The translations under genes were made by a program, and so were the position numbers. Shown in pieces: positions 18,675-28,623 of a stretch of 64,000 bases of DNA (its first letter is position 1; the number at the start of each line of letters is the position of its first letter). This DNA is from Flavimaricola marinus. Lineage in GTDB: Bacteria; Pseudomonadota; Alphaproteobacteria; Rhodobacterales; Rhodobacteraceae. The stretch spans positions 124,001 through 188,000 of the forward strand of contig NZ_FXZK01000001.1 of the NCBI RefSeq assembly GCF_900184895.1. Direction: 5' to 3'. The notes beneath the pieces are model-generated. The model had not been told where the DNA came from. It did no database searches and worked only from the letters and a program-made list of their open reading frames with translations.

Positions 18675-19196
18675 ATGTCGTTGTCAGACCTGACTTTGGT
18701 GCTAGGAGGCGCTGCTTCCGGCAAGTCTGCCTTTGCCGAAGGCCAAATCACCGGATCAGGGCGCCAACCGGTTTATATCGCGACAGCACAAGCGTTTGAC
18801 GCCGAAATGATCGCCAAGATCGCGGCCCATCAGGACATGCGAGGCGCCGGATGGCGCACGATCGAAGAGCCGACAGATTTATCTGCCGCTTTGGCCGGTG
18901 CGTCGTCGGATGAAGCCGTTTTGATCGACTGCGCAACGTTGTGGCTGACCAATCTGATCCTTGCCGATGCCGATCTGGACGCCGCTCAGGAGCATCTCTT
19001 GGCTGCGATAGAGACCTGCCCCGCCCCAGTCGTCATTGTGTCAAACGAAGTCGGCTCAGGAATCGTGCCGGACAACGCCTTGTCACGCAGATTTCGCAAC
19101 GCACAGGGCCGGCTCAATCAGGCCCTCGCGGCGCGGGCCGACCACGTCGTCGCCGTGATGGCCGGCCTGCCACTGACGCTGAAGGCACCGAAATGA
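18675..19196 (+). CDS. cobU: Adenosylcobinamide kinase / guanylyltransferase
   Basis: The 173-residue CobU/CobP enzyme phosphorylates adenosylcobinamide and adds GMP in the late steps of cobalamin synthesis. The Walker A loop GGAASGKS is at residues 11-18, and the guanylylation histidine region AAHQDMRGAGW and the NEVGSGIVP motif are present. I start it at ATG 18675 (MSLSDL); an ATG at 18645 would add ten residues. It overlaps the next gene by ATGA. No cobalamin riboswitch was recognised upstream. The product is of direct use to the B12-dependent mutase at 52.4 kb. Confidence 0.85.
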   Translation: MSLSDLTLVLGGAASGKSAFAEGQITGSGRQPVYIATAQAFDAEMIAKIAAHQDMRGAGWRTIEEPTDLSAALAGASSDEAVLIDCATLWLTNLILADADLDAAQEHLLAAIETCPAPVVIVSNEVGSGIVPDNALSRRFRNAQGRLNQALAARADHVVAVMAGLPLTLKAPK

Positions 19197-19762
19197 CCCG
19201 CCTCTGGCTGGTCCGTCACGGGCCGACCCATGCCAAGGCGATGGTCGGCTGGACCGACCTTGCGGCCGATCTGAGCGATACCGCAACCATCGCACGGTTG
19301 CGGGACTATCTGCCCGATGCGCCTGTGGTGTCGTCTGACTTGAGCCGAGCGGTGGCAACGGCGGATGTTCTGTCGCGCAAACTGCGCCTGCCTCATGACC
19401 CGGGCCTGCGGGAAATCCACTTTGGCCAATGGGAAATGCGGACCTTTGCAGACGTCGAAGCCGAGACCCCCGACCTGATCCGCAAGTATTGGGAGACGCC
19501 CGGCTCTATTGCCCCCCCCGGCGGCGAAAGCTGGAATGCCATGGCGTCGCGCACGGATGCTGCGGTCGACAGCCTTTTGGCCCGAGGTCATCCCGATCTC
19601 ATCGTCGTGTGCCATTTCGGCGTGATTCTGAGGCAGCTCCAGCGGGCGCTGGGGGTGAGCACGACGGAGGTCTTCGGCTACTCGATCGACAATCTGTCCG
19701 TGACGCGAATTGAGGCAGGAGCCGGCGGATGGACGGCACGAGCGATCAATCACGTTCCGTGA
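19193..19762 (+). CDS. Histidine phosphatase, CobC-like
   Basis: The 189-residue protein shows the phosphoglycerate-mutase-type active site LVRHGPTH (His9) and the second conserved histidine in VVCHFGVI. LREIHFGQWE is typical of alpha-ribazole phosphatases. Overlap with cobU by ATGA suggests it removes the phosphate from alpha-ribazole-5-phosphate or from adenosylcobalamin-5-phosphate in cobalamin assembly. Broad-specificity phosphatases of this fold are common, so the exact step is inferred from the neighbour gene. Confidence 0.7.
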   Translation: MTRLWLVRHGPTHAKAMVGWTDLAADLSDTATIARLRDYLPDAPVVSSDLSRAVATADVLSRKLRLPHDPGLREIHFGQWEMRTFADVEAETPDLIRKYWETPGSIAPPGGESWNAMASRTDAAVDSLLARGHPDLIVVCHFGVILRQLQRALGVSTTEVFGYSIDNLSVTRIEAGAGGWTARAINHVP

Positions 19763-19854
19763 TGCCCCGCCTCACGATAATTCGTTTCCATTTACGTCGG
19801 TCACAGTGCAAGCCACTGCCCATGACCTAGAAAATGCCGGATAATTAGCACTCC

Positions 19855-20538
19855 ATGACTTACGATCTCTACATTGGCGACCGCACCTTTTCGAGTTGGT
19901 CCCTGCGCGGATGGCTCATGCTGGAGAAGTTCGGCCTGCCGTACAGAACACATCTGGTGGGCCTCTACTCTGGGACACTTGCGTCGGACCTCGCCGAATT
20001 GGCCCCCGCCCGAACGGTCCCGGTTCTCAGGACCGCCGAAGGGTATGTCGTTACCGACAGTCTGGCGATGGCCGAAACATTGGCCGAGCGGCATCCCGAA
20101 GCCGGCCTCTGGCCGAGCGATCCTGCCGCCCGTGCTCTGGCACGTTCCATGGCGGCTGAGATGCACAGCGGCTTTGGTGCATTGCGTGGCGACTGTCCGA
20201 TGATGCTGGCCCATGGGTGGTCTGGCTTTCAGGCCTCGGAAGCCGTTATGGCGGACGTCGCTAGGCTGGAGACGCTTTGGACCCTAGCCCGGCAAAGCCA
20301 CGGTGTAGATGGTCCTTGGCTCTTCGGCACCTATTCGCTGGCGGACGTCTTCTACGCGCCCGCAGTCACGCGCCTTGCAACTTACGATTTGCCGACCGGA
20401 GATGTCGCAAAGGCCTATGTCGAAACGACCCTGTCCGATCCCGCATTTCGGGCGTGGCGGGCAGAAGGGCTTTCTCAATCCTATGACCCGATGCCCTATC
20501 GGCAGAACGCGACCGAGGTGGATTGGCCATTCCCGTAA
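19855..20538 (+). CDS. Glutathione S-transferase family protein
   Basis: The 227-residue protein has a thioredoxin-like N-terminal half (IGDRTFSSWSLRGWLMLEKFG, then the cis-proline site RTVPVLRT and the glutathione-binding TDSLAMAE) and an all-helical C-terminal half. The SSWS stretch supplies the likely catalytic serine, as in zeta-type or plant-like GSTs. It could conjugate electrophiles or isomerise a metabolite; the substrate is unknown. It stands alone, 92 bp after the CobC-like gene and before the comM promoter region. Confidence 0.75.
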   Translation: MTYDLYIGDRTFSSWSLRGWLMLEKFGLPYRTHLVGLYSGTLASDLAELAPARTVPVLRTAEGYVVTDSLAMAETLAERHPEAGLWPSDPAARALARSMAAEMHSGFGALRGDCPMMLAHGWSGFQASEAVMADVARLETLWTLARQSHGVDGPWLFGTYSLADVFYAPAVTRLATYDLPTGDVAKAYVETTLSDPAFRAWRAEGLSQSYDPMPYRQNATEVDWPFP

Positions 20539-20557
20539 GCCCCGGCCCTCACAAAAG

Positions 20558-20618
20558 TTAACGCATTGCCAGTTGCGTTAACTATTCCTCAACCAATCCC
20601 TTGGCATCCATTAACCAT
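20558..20618 (+). promoter_or_regulatory. CtrA-like half-sites upstream of comM
   Basis: Three TTAAC half-sites precede comM: GTTAACG with TTAA at 20558-20561, CGTTAACT with TTAA at 20578-20581, and TTAACCAT at 20611-20618, which is the known alphaproteobacterial CtrA half-site. The spacings of 20 and 33 bp place them on roughly the same helix face. None forms a full TTAA-N7-TTAA box. CtrA control of com genes is known from Rhodobacter gene-transfer-agent work. Confidence 0.5.
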
Positions 20619-20639
20619 TGGTTTTCGGGGAGAATGGTT

Positions 20640-22154
20640 ATGGTGACAGTGGCCTACACGGTCGCTTTCGAAGGGGTCGAGGCGCGCATGGTCGAGGTGC
20701 AGTGTGCGCTCTCCTCTGGCGTGCCTGCATTCTCCATCGTGGGATTACCCGACAAGGCCGTCTCCGAAGCGCGGGAAAGGGTTCGCGCCGCGCTCACGAC
20801 CATGGCAATCGCGTTGCCGTCGAAACGGATCACGGTGAACTTGTCGCCTGCGGACTTGCCCAAGGAGGGTTCCCATTTCGATCTGCCGATCGCCTTGGCG
20901 CTTCTGGCCGCGCTTGAAATCATACCGCAGGAAGAGATCTCGCATACGGTGTCACTGGGCGAACTCTCCTTGGGCGGGGCCTTGGTGCCTGTCGTCGGCG
21001 CTCTGCCCGCCGCGATGGCGGCAGCACAGGAGGACCGGTCATTGATCTGCCCGAAGGCCTGCGGTGCCGAGGCTGCCTGGGTGGGCGCGACCGAAGTCAT
21101 CGCCGCGGGGACGCTGACTGAGATCATCAGGCATTTCACCGGCCTCAAGCCCATTCCCCCGGCCCAACCCGGTGAGGTGCAACAGGAAACGACCGCACGC
21201 GACCTGCGCGACGTCAAGGGACAGGAACGGGCAAAGCGGGCGCTCGAGATTGCCGCCGCCGGACGGCATCACCTGATGATGGTGGGGTCGCCCGGTTCTG
21301 GGAAATCCATGTTGGCCGCACGGATTCCGGGCCTCTTGCCGCCGTTATCGGCAGCGGAGGCTTTGGAAACATCGATGGTCCATTCCTTGTCCGGGCTGAT
21401 CGCGGAAGGTGGGATCAGTCGAACACGCCCCTTCCGCGAGCCGCATCACACGGCGTCGGTTGCCGCGATCGTCGGTGGCGGTCGACGGGCCAGCCCCGGC
21501 GAGATCAGCCTCGCGCACAACGGCGTCCTGTTCATGGACGAATTCCCTGAGTTTCCGCGAACAGTGCTGGAGACCCTGCGCCAGCCTATCGAAACCGGTG
21601 AAGTCGTCGTCGCCCGCGCCAATGCCCACATCCGCTATCCCTGTCAGTTCATGCTTGTCGCCGCTGCAAACCCCTGCAAATGCGGCTTTCTGACCGATCC
21701 GGCTCGCGCCTGCGCGCGGGTTCCGCAGTGCGGTGAAGATTACCTCGGCCGCATTTCCGGGCCGCTGCTGGATCGGATCGACCTGCGGGTTGAGGTTCCG
21801 CCCGTGGCTTATACCGATCTTGATCTGCAAGCGACCGGCGACAGCTCGGCCGATGTGGCCAAACGGGTCGCCGAAGCCCGCGACATACAGACCGAAAGGT
21901 TCGCGGGGCAACTAAAGATCCGGGTCAATGCGGACGCCGAAGGGCGCTTGCTTGAAGACATTGCCACCCCGGATCAGGAGGGTCGCGACTTGCTGAGCAA
22001 GGTCGCAGAGCGGTTCGGCCTCTCAGCCCGCGGCTATCACCGTGTGTTGAGAGTCGCGCGAACGATCGCAGACCTTGCCGGTTCCGAGAACGTGCTCAAA
22101 CCGCATATCGCGGAAGCCGTCAGTTATCGGCTCGCGCTGTCCAAGGAGGTCTAG
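20640..22154 (+). CDS. comM: ComM/YifB-type Mg-chelatase-like AAA+ helicase
   Basis: The 504-residue protein has the N-terminal ChlI-type domain ([19 protein letters not shown]), Walker A GSPGSGKS near residue 215, Walker [10 protein letters not shown] near 295, and the cysteine-bearing AANPCKCGF segment. ComM is a branch-migration helicase that helps integrate incoming single-stranded DNA during transformation. ATG 20640 has GGGGAG at normal spacing; ATG 20634 is too close. CtrA-like sites upstream suggest co-control with competence or gene-transfer-agent uptake. Its TAG stop shares CTAG with gshB. Confidence 0.9.
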   Translation: MVTVAYTVAFEGVEARMVEVQCALSSGVPAFSIVGLPDKAVSEARERVRAALTTMAIALPSKRITVNLSPADLPKEGSHFDLPIALALLAALEIIPQEEISHTVSLGELSLGGALVPVVGALPAAMAAAQEDRSLICPKACGAEAAWVGATEVIAAGTLTEIIRHFTGLKPIPPAQPGEVQQETTARDLRDVKGQERAKRALEIAAAGRHHLMMVGSPGSGKSMLAARIPGLLPPLSAAEALETSMVHSLSGLIAEGGISRTRPFREPHHTASVAAIVGGGRRASPGEISLAHNGVLFMDEFPEFPRTVLETLRQPIETGEVVVARANAHIRYPCQFMLVAAANPCKCGFLTDPARACARVPQCGEDYLGRISGPLLDRIDLRVEVPPVAYTDLDLQATGDSSADVAKRVAEARDIQTERFAGQLKIRVNADAEGRLLEDIATPDQEGRDLLSKVAERFGLSARGYHRVLRVARTIADLAGSENVLKPHIAEAVSYRLALSKEV

Positions 22155-23095
22155 ACCGCGCGACGTGCCTCGATCGCTTCCCAAATCTTCGCCGCGACAT
22201 TCGTCCCGTCGAAACGCTCGAGCTCTTGAATGCCTGTCGGGGAGGTCACGTTGATCTCGGTCAGCCAATCGCCGATGACGTCGATACCGACAAAGATTTG
22301 GCCCTTTTCACGCAAAAGCGGACCAATCCGATCACAGATTTCGCGGTCTCGGTCCGTCAGCGAAACCTTTTCCGGGCGACCGCCGACGTGCATGTTCGAC
22401 CGCGTCTCGCCCGCGGCAGGGACCCGATTGATCGCCCCCACGGGTTCGCCATCCACTAGGATGACCCTTTTGTCACCCTTGCTGACATCGGGCAGAAATT
22501 TCTGCACGATCAGGGGCTCGCGGTTGATCCCCGAAAACATCTCGTGCAGCGAGGCGAGATTGCTGTCGCTCGAAGTCAGTTTGAATACCCCGGCCCCACC
22601 GTTCCCGTAGAGCGGCTTCAGGATGATATCACCGTGTTTCGCCCGGAATGCGCGGAGCGTTTCAAGATCACGCGCGATGGCCGTTGGCGGCGTGAGATCC
22701 TGGAACCGCAAAACCAGAAGTTTCTCGGGGTAGTTGCGCACCCAGAACGGGTCATTCACCACGAGTGTCCGGGGCGCGAGCATATCGAGCAGATGAGTCG
22801 TCGTTATGTAACCCATGTCGAAGGGCGGATCTTGCCGAAGCCACACGACGTCGTAGTCGCCCAGATCGACCTCGATTTCGGCGCCGAGCGTATAGTGGTC
22901 TCCCTTGACCCGCCGAACCGTCAGCGGCCAACCACGAGCGGTGACCCTGCCTTCCTGATAGGCCAGCTTGTCCGGCGTATAGTAAAACAGGCTGTGCCCC
23001 CGCGCCTGGGCCTCTTCGGCAATTCGAAAGGTGCTGTCAGCGTCGATATTGATGGGACCAATGGGGTCCATCTGGATGGCTATCTTAAGTGACAT
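22151..23095 (-). CDS. gshB: Glutathione synthetase
   Basis: The 314-residue ATP-grasp enzyme joins gamma-glutamylcysteine and glycine. The start [20 protein letters not shown] is diagnostic, and [18 protein letters not shown] and [13 protein letters not shown] mark the ATP and metal sites. It is the last gene of the rsmI-yraN-gshB unit, an arrangement I recall as common in Rhodobacterales. Glutathione supply fits the GST gene and the oxidative-stress sigma factor nearby, although these are separate transcripts. The stop is shared through CTAG with comM. Confidence 0.95.
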   Translation of the reverse strand: MSLKIAIQMDPIGPINIDADSTFRIAEEAQARGHSLFYYTPDKLAYQEGRVTARGWPLTVRRVKGDHYTLGAEIEVDLGDYDVVWLRQDPPFDMGYITTTHLLDMLAPRTLVVNDPFWVRNYPEKLLVLRFQDLTPPTAIARDLETLRAFRAKHGDIILKPLYGNGGAGVFKLTSSDSNLASLHEMFSGINREPLIVQKFLPDVSKGDKRVILVDGEPVGAINRVPAAGETRSNMHVGGRPEKVSLTDRDREICDRIGPLLREKGQIFVGIDVIGDWLTEINVTSPTGIQELERFDGTNVAAKIWEAIEARRAV

Positions 23096-23159
23096 GCGTG
23101 AGACCTTTGCTTGCGGTTACGGCCAGATACATGGCTCATGCCTGCGCCGGGTGCAAGGA

Positions 23160-23528
23160 TCAGCCTTCGCCGAAAGCGTTCTCGATGATCTGCACCGCGC
23201 CTTGGCCATCGACCAGCGCAAGATCGAACCGGATGTCTGTCAGCTGTCCACGCGGTTCGCCCCCGAGGAACTCTGTCGCCGCACTGCAAATGCGATCCAT
23301 CTGCCGTCGGCTCAGCCGATGCGCCGCCTGACCGAACGTTCGGCTTTTCTTCACTTCGATGAATATGACCTGATCTCCGTCGCGGGCGATCAGATCGATC
23401 TCGCCGCCCGAACCTCGCCACCGACGGTGCACAACCTTGCCGCCACGACAGGCATAGTCGCGCGAAACGATGTCTTCGGCAGCAAGACCGGCGTAGTGGT
23501 GAGTGGTGCCGCGATGTTTTGCCTGCAT
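23160..23528 (-). CDS. YraN family (UPF0102) nuclease-like protein
   Basis: The 122-residue protein has the restriction-endonuclease-like core GGEIDLIARDGDQVIFIEVKK, with E43, D45, E58 and K60 in the order of a PD-(D/E)xK site. YraN proteins are conserved beside rsmI and lpoA genes in many proteobacteria; their DNA or RNA target is unknown. I start at ATG 23528 because the product then reads like relatives (HHYAGLAAEDIV); the frame is open further upstream over the rsmI end. Confidence 0.75.
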   Translation of the reverse strand: MQAKHRGTTHHYAGLAAEDIVSRDYACRGGKVVHRRWRGSGGEIDLIARDGDQVIFIEVKKSRTFGQAAHRLSRRQMDRICSAATEFLGGEPRGQLTDIRFDLALVDGQGAVQIIENAFGEG

Positions 23529-23550
23529 GTGAGGTCTCGTCCGTTTTAGC

Positions 23551-24426
23551 TTAGGTCTCGTCAGCGTCATCCCCGGACGACAATTCCAGAGCCAACTGAT
23601 AGATTTGCCTGCGCGGCAGCCCCATTGCCCCGGCAACGGCCGTCGCCGCATCTTTGACGCGCATCGTCCGCATCGCCATTTGTAATGCGGACTTTATGTC
23701 ATCGTCGGTGGCCTCGGCCTGAGAAGGCCGGCCCACGACAACGACGATCTCACCCTTTGTCGGGTTCGTCTCATACCAATCGGCGAGGTCCGCCAATTGG
23801 CCGCGCCGCACCTCCTCAAATCGTTTCGTCAGCTCCCGACACACGGCAGCCTGCCGATCTTCTCCCAGATATGATGCGCAAGTCCTTAACATCTCGCTAA
23901 TGCGTTTGGGGCTTTCATAAAAGACCAGTGACATGTCCAGGGCCCGCAGCCCCGCGAGTTCGGTTTCTCGTTGGGCCTGTCCTGACGGCAGGAACCCGAT
24001 GAACGCGAAGCGGTCCGTCGGCAATCCCGCGACGGCCAGCGCCGCGAGGACCGCGGAAGCCCCCGGAGCGGCAAAGACGGGAAGGCCCTCCGAGATAAGT
24101 GCCCGCCCGAGCGCATAGCCCGGATCGGCCACAAGCGGTGTTCCGGCCTCCGAGACGTAGGCAACCGATTTGCCGCTCTTGACCGCACTGACGATCCCGG
24201 CTCGCTGTGCAGGGCCGGAATGGTCGTGGTAGGCAATCACGGATCGCCCGCCCAGCGGCACGCCGTGGATCTCCATCAGCTTTCGTGCGGTCCGGGTGTC
24301 TTCGGCAGCGATCAGGTCGGCGTTTGCGAGGATGTCCAACGCGCGCAGCGTGATGTCTCGTGCCGTGCCGATCGGTGTCGCGACGAAATACAATCCAGCG
24401 GAAATGGGCTTATTGTTGAAATTCAT
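23551..24426 (-). CDS. rsmI: 16S rRNA (cytidine-1402-2'-O)-methyltransferase
   Basis: The 291-residue SAM-dependent enzyme methylates the ribose of C1402 in the ribosomal P site. Family marks include YFVATPIGTARDITLRAL, DLIAAEDTRTARKL, the VSEAGTPLVADPG loop and ALPTD/GLPTDRF-like FIGFLP. Length is normal. It heads the minus-strand unit with yraN and gshB and is divergent from lpoA, separated by 116 bp that hold a GGGGCC/GGCCCC inverted repeat at 24484-24503. Confidence 0.95.
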   Translation of the reverse strand: MNFNNKPISAGLYFVATPIGTARDITLRALDILANADLIAAEDTRTARKLMEIHGVPLGGRSVIAYHDHSGPAQRAGIVSAVKSGKSVAYVSEAGTPLVADPGYALGRALISEGLPVFAAPGASAVLAALAVAGLPTDRFAFIGFLPSGQAQRETELAGLRALDMSLVFYESPKRISEMLRTCASYLGEDRQAAVCRELTKRFEEVRRGQLADLADWYETNPTKGEIVVVVGRPSQAEATDDDIKSALQMAMRTMRVKDAATAVAGAMGLPRRQIYQLALELSSGDDADET

Positions 24427-24542
24427 ACCTAGACCCTCGCGACCTCCGCTTTATGATACACCACCGAGGTTGCCGTGCCCTCTGGGGCCGCATATAGGGC
24501 CCCAATTGGTCCGATGGCATCACCAAAAGGGAGTGGAGAGTC

Positions 24543-25724
24543 ATGTTTGCCCGTTTGATTGGTCGCCGCAAGGCCGCTAGCCGTCTTTTTGTTTTCATGT
24601 CGCTGGCATGGCTGGCCGCGTGCACAGCCGTCTCGGTTCCCGGCACCGGCGGCAACGACGGGCCCCGGATCGATCCGACGGCGCCGGTTCCCGTTGCGCT
24701 TCTGGTCCCGACGGGTTCTGCGGACAGCTCAAATGAATTCCTCGCACAGAACCTCGAAAACGCGGCCCGGCTCGCGATTTCCGACTTGAACGGTGTCGCC
24801 ATTGATCTGCGGGTCTATTCGACCGGCGCCAATCCGACCCAAGCCGCCAATGCCGCGGCCACAGCCGTCAACGAAGGGGCGAAGATCATTCTTGGCCCGC
24901 TGTTCGCCGATTCCGCGAATGCGGCTGGTGTCGCCGTTGCCGCCAGCGGCGTGAACGTCTTGGCATTTTCGAACAACACGACGATCGCAGGGGGCAACGT
25001 GTTCGTTCTCGGGCCGACATTTGGAAATACCGCCGATCGCCTGATCCGCTATGGCGTGCGCAATGGCTTGAATACCTACGCAGTCGCCCACTCGGACGAT
25101 TTGCAGGGCAATCTGGGCCGGGATGCTATCCTGTCCGCCGTGCGCAACAACGGGGCAACCGTCGCTTCGGTGCAAGGTTACGCCCTTTCGCAAGAGAGCA
25201 TCATCGCATCGTCGCCGCAGATCGCCCAAGCCAGTGCGGCCGCGGATGCCTTGTTCCTCACTGCCGGCGTCAATGCAGATCTACCGATCCTTGCGGCGAC
25301 CCTGCCTGAAAGCGGGCTGGATCTTTCGGATACCCGTCTGGTTGGGCTGACCCGCTGGAACGCCGCGCCGCAGGCGTTGGCTCTGCCGGGCCTGCAGGGT
25401 GGTCTCTTTGCCCTGCCCGACCAGAACATGACCGCGATCTTCGAGAGCCGCTACACCGCCGCATATGGCGATGCCCCGCATCCGCTGGCCGGCCTCGCAT
25501 ACGACGGCATCGCGGCAATCGGCGCCCTTGTCGCGCAGGGTAACGCCGATGCCCTGTCCCGATCAGCCTTAACGCAGTCGCAAGGTTTCCAAGGTACCGC
25601 TGGCATATTCCGGCTCTTGCCGAACGGAACGAACGAACGGGGGCTGGCGGTTGCCACAATCCAGAACAATCAGGTGGTAATTCTTGACCCAGCCCCTCGC
25701 AGTTTCGGCGGCGCCGGGTCCTGA
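24543..25724 (+). CDS. Penicillin-binding protein activator, LpoA-like lipoprotein
   Basis: The 393-residue protein has a lipoprotein signal with lipobox LAAC (Cys27), so it is anchored in the outer membrane. The rest is a periplasmic binding-protein fold like the C-terminal half of LpoA/LppC (VPVALLVPTGSADSSNEFLAQNLENAARLA is not quoted in full; see residues 45-75). In enterobacteria LpoA activates penicillin-binding protein 1A; whether it does so here is inferred. The position divergent from rsmI-yraN is the usual one for this family. Its end overlaps the likely glnD start by 41 bases. Confidence 0.8.
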   Translation: MFARLIGRRKAASRLFVFMSLAWLAACTAVSVPGTGGNDGPRIDPTAPVPVALLVPTGSADSSNEFLAQNLENAARLAISDLNGVAIDLRVYSTGANPTQAANAAATAVNEGAKIILGPLFADSANAAGVAVAASGVNVLAFSNNTTIAGGNVFVLGPTFGNTADRLIRYGVRNGLNTYAVAHSDDLQGNLGRDAILSAVRNNGATVASVQGYALSQESIIASSPQIAQASAAADALFLTAGVNADLPILAATLPESGLDLSDTRLVGLTRWNAAPQALALPGLQGGLFALPDQNMTAIFESRYTAAYGDAPHPLAGLAYDGIAAIGALVAQGNADALSRSALTQSQGFQGTAGIFRLLPNGTNERGLAVATIQNNQVVILDPAPRSFGGAGS

Positions 25725-28503
25725 CCCGGCCCCGGCCCGCGACCTCGAAAACGAAGACCATGCCGGGCTGATATGCCCGGCAAAAAGCATTTTCGACGCT
25801 GATGCCGTCGAAATCGCCTTGAAGGCGGCTTTGGCGGAGTGTCAGGACGCTCGGGAAATCCGAGCCGCGACCGTTTCTGTTCTTGGCGATGCACGCGCCA
25901 AGGGCATGGCGGCGATCGAGGCGGCCTTTTTGGCCGATCCCTTCAACTCCCGCCCGACGAAATACGCCTATTCTTGGCTGACCGACCAGATCGTGCGCGG
26001 AGTCATGTTGGTTGCACAAACCCGCATCCATCCCAATCCGAACCCCACCGAAGGCGAGCGCCTCGCGCTGGTCGCCATCGGTGGATACGGGCGCGGCGAG
26101 ATGGCTCCGGCGTCAGACGTGGACCTGTTGTTTCTCACACCCTACAAGCTGACGCCCTGGGCCGAGAGCCTGATCGAGACCATGCTCTACATGCTGTGGG
26201 ACCTGAAGCTGAAGGTGGGCCATGCCAGCCGGTCGGTCAAAGACTGCCTCCGACTTTCAAAGGAAGATTACACGATCCGCACCAGCCTGTTGGAATGCCG
26301 GTTTCTGACCGGCGATGAACAACTGGCAGAGAAGCTGCGCAAGCGCCTTTGGTCGGAACTCTTTCGAACGACGGCTCCGGAATTCATCGAAGCAAAGCTC
26401 GAGGAGCGCGCGGAGCGGCACCGCAAGCAAGGCGGACAGCGTTACGTGGTCGAGCCCAATGTCAAAGAGGGCAAGGGGGGCCTCCGGGATCTGCAATCGC
26501 TCTACTGGATTGCCAAATACGTCTATGGCGTTCGCAATGCATTCGACCTCGTCGAGAAAGGCGTCTTCACCCCGGATGAACACACGACGTTCGTCGACGC
26601 CGAGGATTTCCTATGGGCTGTGCGCTGTCACCTGCACATCCTGACCGGGCGTGCCGTGGAACAGTTGACCTTCGACCTTCAGGTCGAGGTTGCCAGCCGC
26701 ATGGGCTATGCCGACGGTGGAGGCCGACGGGCGGTCGAACATTTCATGCAGGACTACTTCCGCCATGCCACGAAAGCGGGCGAATTGACCCGCATCTTTC
26801 TGACGGCCTTGGAAGCCACCCATACCAAGGCCGAACCGGTGCTGACGCGTCTGCTTTCCCGCCGCAAGAAGGCAAAGCCTCCCTATGCGATCAAGCAGAA
26901 CAGATTGACCGTCGCTGACGAGAAGACGTTTCTGGACAGCCCTCTGAACATGCTCAAGATTTTTGAGGAGGCTCTGCGGACCGGGACATTGCTGCATCCG
27001 GATGCCATGCGCCTTCTGGCGGCCAATCTCGATCTCATCGGTCCGGAATTGCGAGCCACACCAGAGGCCAACCGGATTTTCCTCGACCTCATGCTCAAGC
27101 ACGGCAATCCCGAGCGGGCCTTGCGTCGAATGAACGAATTGGGGGTGCTGGAGGCCTTCATTCCGGAGTTCGCACCCATCGTCGCGATGGTGCAATACAA
27201 TATGTACCACTCCTTCACGGTCGACGAGCACATCATCCAATGCATCAGCCACCTGAGCCAGATCGAGCGAGGCGAGCTTGTCGAGGAGTTGCCTATCGCG
27301 AGCGGCATCCTCAAGCGGGGGATCAACCGCAAGGTTCTTTATGTGGCGTTGCTGCTGCATGACATCGGCAAGGGTCGCCCCGAGGATCATTCCGTCTTGG
27401 GCGCTCAGATTGCCCGCAAGGTCGCGCCCCGGTTGGGTCTCAACAAGAAGGAATGCGAAAACGTCGAATGGCTGGTTCGCTATCACCTGTTGATGTCCGA
27501 CGTGGCCCAAAAGCGCGACATAGCCGAACCGCGGACGGTTCGTGATTTCGCCAAGGCGGTCAAGAGCAAGGAGCGCCTTGATTTGTTGACGGTCCTGACC
27601 GTGTGCGACATCCGCGGTGTTGGCCCGAATACGTGGAACAACTGGAAAGCGATGCTGATCCGCGGCCTGTATCGCGCGACCGAGCAGGCGCTTGAAACGG
27701 GGATGGAAGCCCTCAATCGCGACAATCTGGAAGCAGAGGCCAAGCGCAATCTGCGCGAAGTCCTGTCGGACTGGGACACGAAGGATTTGCGCAGCGAGAC
27801 ATCGCGCCACTACGGCCCGTATTGGCAGGGGCTGCCGGCCGCCGCCCATGCCGTCTTCGCAGAAATGCTGCGCGGTCTCGGCAATGACGAGATCCGCATC
27901 GACCTGATGCTCGACACGGATCGGGATGCGACACGTGCCTGCTTTGCCATGGCCGATCACCCGGGTCTGTTCAGCCGGATGACGGGCGCCTTGGCGCTGG
28001 TTGGCGCCAACATCGTCGACGCCCGGACCTATACCACCAAGGACGGCTTTGCGACGGCGATCTTCTGGATTCAGGATGGGGACGGGGCGCCCTATGAAGA
28101 AGCCCGCCTGCCCCGCCTTCGCAAGATGATCGAACGCACTCTCAAAGGTGAAGTCGTCGCGCGCGATGCCCTGAAGGAACGCGACCGGATCAAGAAGCGC
28201 GAGCGTGCTTTCCGGGTTCCGACATCCATCACATTTGATAACGAAGGTTCCGAGATCTATTCGATCATTGAGGTGGATACCCGCGACAGACCCGGATTGC
28301 TCTATGATCTGACGCGCGCCTTGGCTGCGAAGCATGTCTATATCGCATCCGCCGTCATCGCGACCTATGGCGAGCAGGTTGTCGATACCTTCTACGTCAA
28401 GGATATGTTCGGTCTGAAATACCATTCCGAGGCGAAGCAGAAGGCACTGGAAAAATTCCTGCGCGAAGCCATCGAGCGCGGTGCGGAGCGGGCGCGCGAA
28501 TAG
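25684..28503 (+). CDS. glnD: PII uridylyltransferase / uridylyl-removing enzyme
   Basis: The 939-residue nitrogen sensor adds or removes UMP on PII proteins in response to glutamine. Domains in order: nucleotidyltransferase with GGYGRGEMAPASDVDLL (about residue 133), the HD hydrolase with DEHIIQ and LLLHDIGKG (about 513-563), and two ACT glutamine-sensing domains (about 757 and 860). No ATG lies near the N-terminus; the best start is TTG 25684, seven bases after AGGTGG and inside the lpoA-like gene. The next ATG in frame would lose about 75 residues. Read-through with lpoA is likely. Confidence 0.9.
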   Translation: MTQPLAVSAAPGPDPAPARDLENEDHAGLICPAKSIFDADAVEIALKAALAECQDAREIRAATVSVLGDARAKGMAAIEAAFLADPFNSRPTKYAYSWLTDQIVRGVMLVAQTRIHPNPNPTEGERLALVAIGGYGRGEMAPASDVDLLFLTPYKLTPWAESLIETMLYMLWDLKLKVGHASRSVKDCLRLSKEDYTIRTSLLECRFLTGDEQLAEKLRKRLWSELFRTTAPEFIEAKLEERAERHRKQGGQRYVVEPNVKEGKGGLRDLQSLYWIAKYVYGVRNAFDLVEKGVFTPDEHTTFVDAEDFLWAVRCHLHILTGRAVEQLTFDLQVEVASRMGYADGGGRRAVEHFMQDYFRHATKAGELTRIFLTALEATHTKAEPVLTRLLSRRKKAKPPYAIKQNRLTVADEKTFLDSPLNMLKIFEEALRTGTLLHPDAMRLLAANLDLIGPELRATPEANRIFLDLMLKHGNPERALRRMNELGVLEAFIPEFAPIVAMVQYNMYHSFTVDEHIIQCISHLSQIERGELVEELPIASGILKRGINRKVLYVALLLHDIGKGRPEDHSVLGAQIARKVAPRLGLNKKECENVEWLVRYHLLMSDVAQKRDIAEPRTVRDFAKAVKSKERLDLLTVLTVCDIRGVGPNTWNNWKAMLIRGLYRATEQALETGMEALNRDNLEAEAKRNLREVLSDWDTKDLRSETSRHYGPYWQGLPAAAHAVFAEMLRGLGNDEIRIDLMLDTDRDATRACFAMADHPGLFSRMTGALALVGANIVDARTYTTKDGFATAIFWIQDGDGAPYEEARLPRLRKMIERTLKGEVVARDALKERDRIKKRERAFRVPTSITFDNEGSEIYSIIEVDTRDRPGLLYDLTRALAAKHVYIASAVIATYGEQVVDTFYVKDMFGLKYHSEAKQKALEKFLREAIERGAERARE

Positions 28504-28623
28504 CCGACTGGCGAGCACCGATGCCCCCGCGAGGCTGCGCGATTTCTGCACGAATGCGACCCTTCCGGAGCCGATGCCCTTGGTATATGGCAAAGTCCGT
28601 AACTGCCCGGCGGAGCGCCTAAA

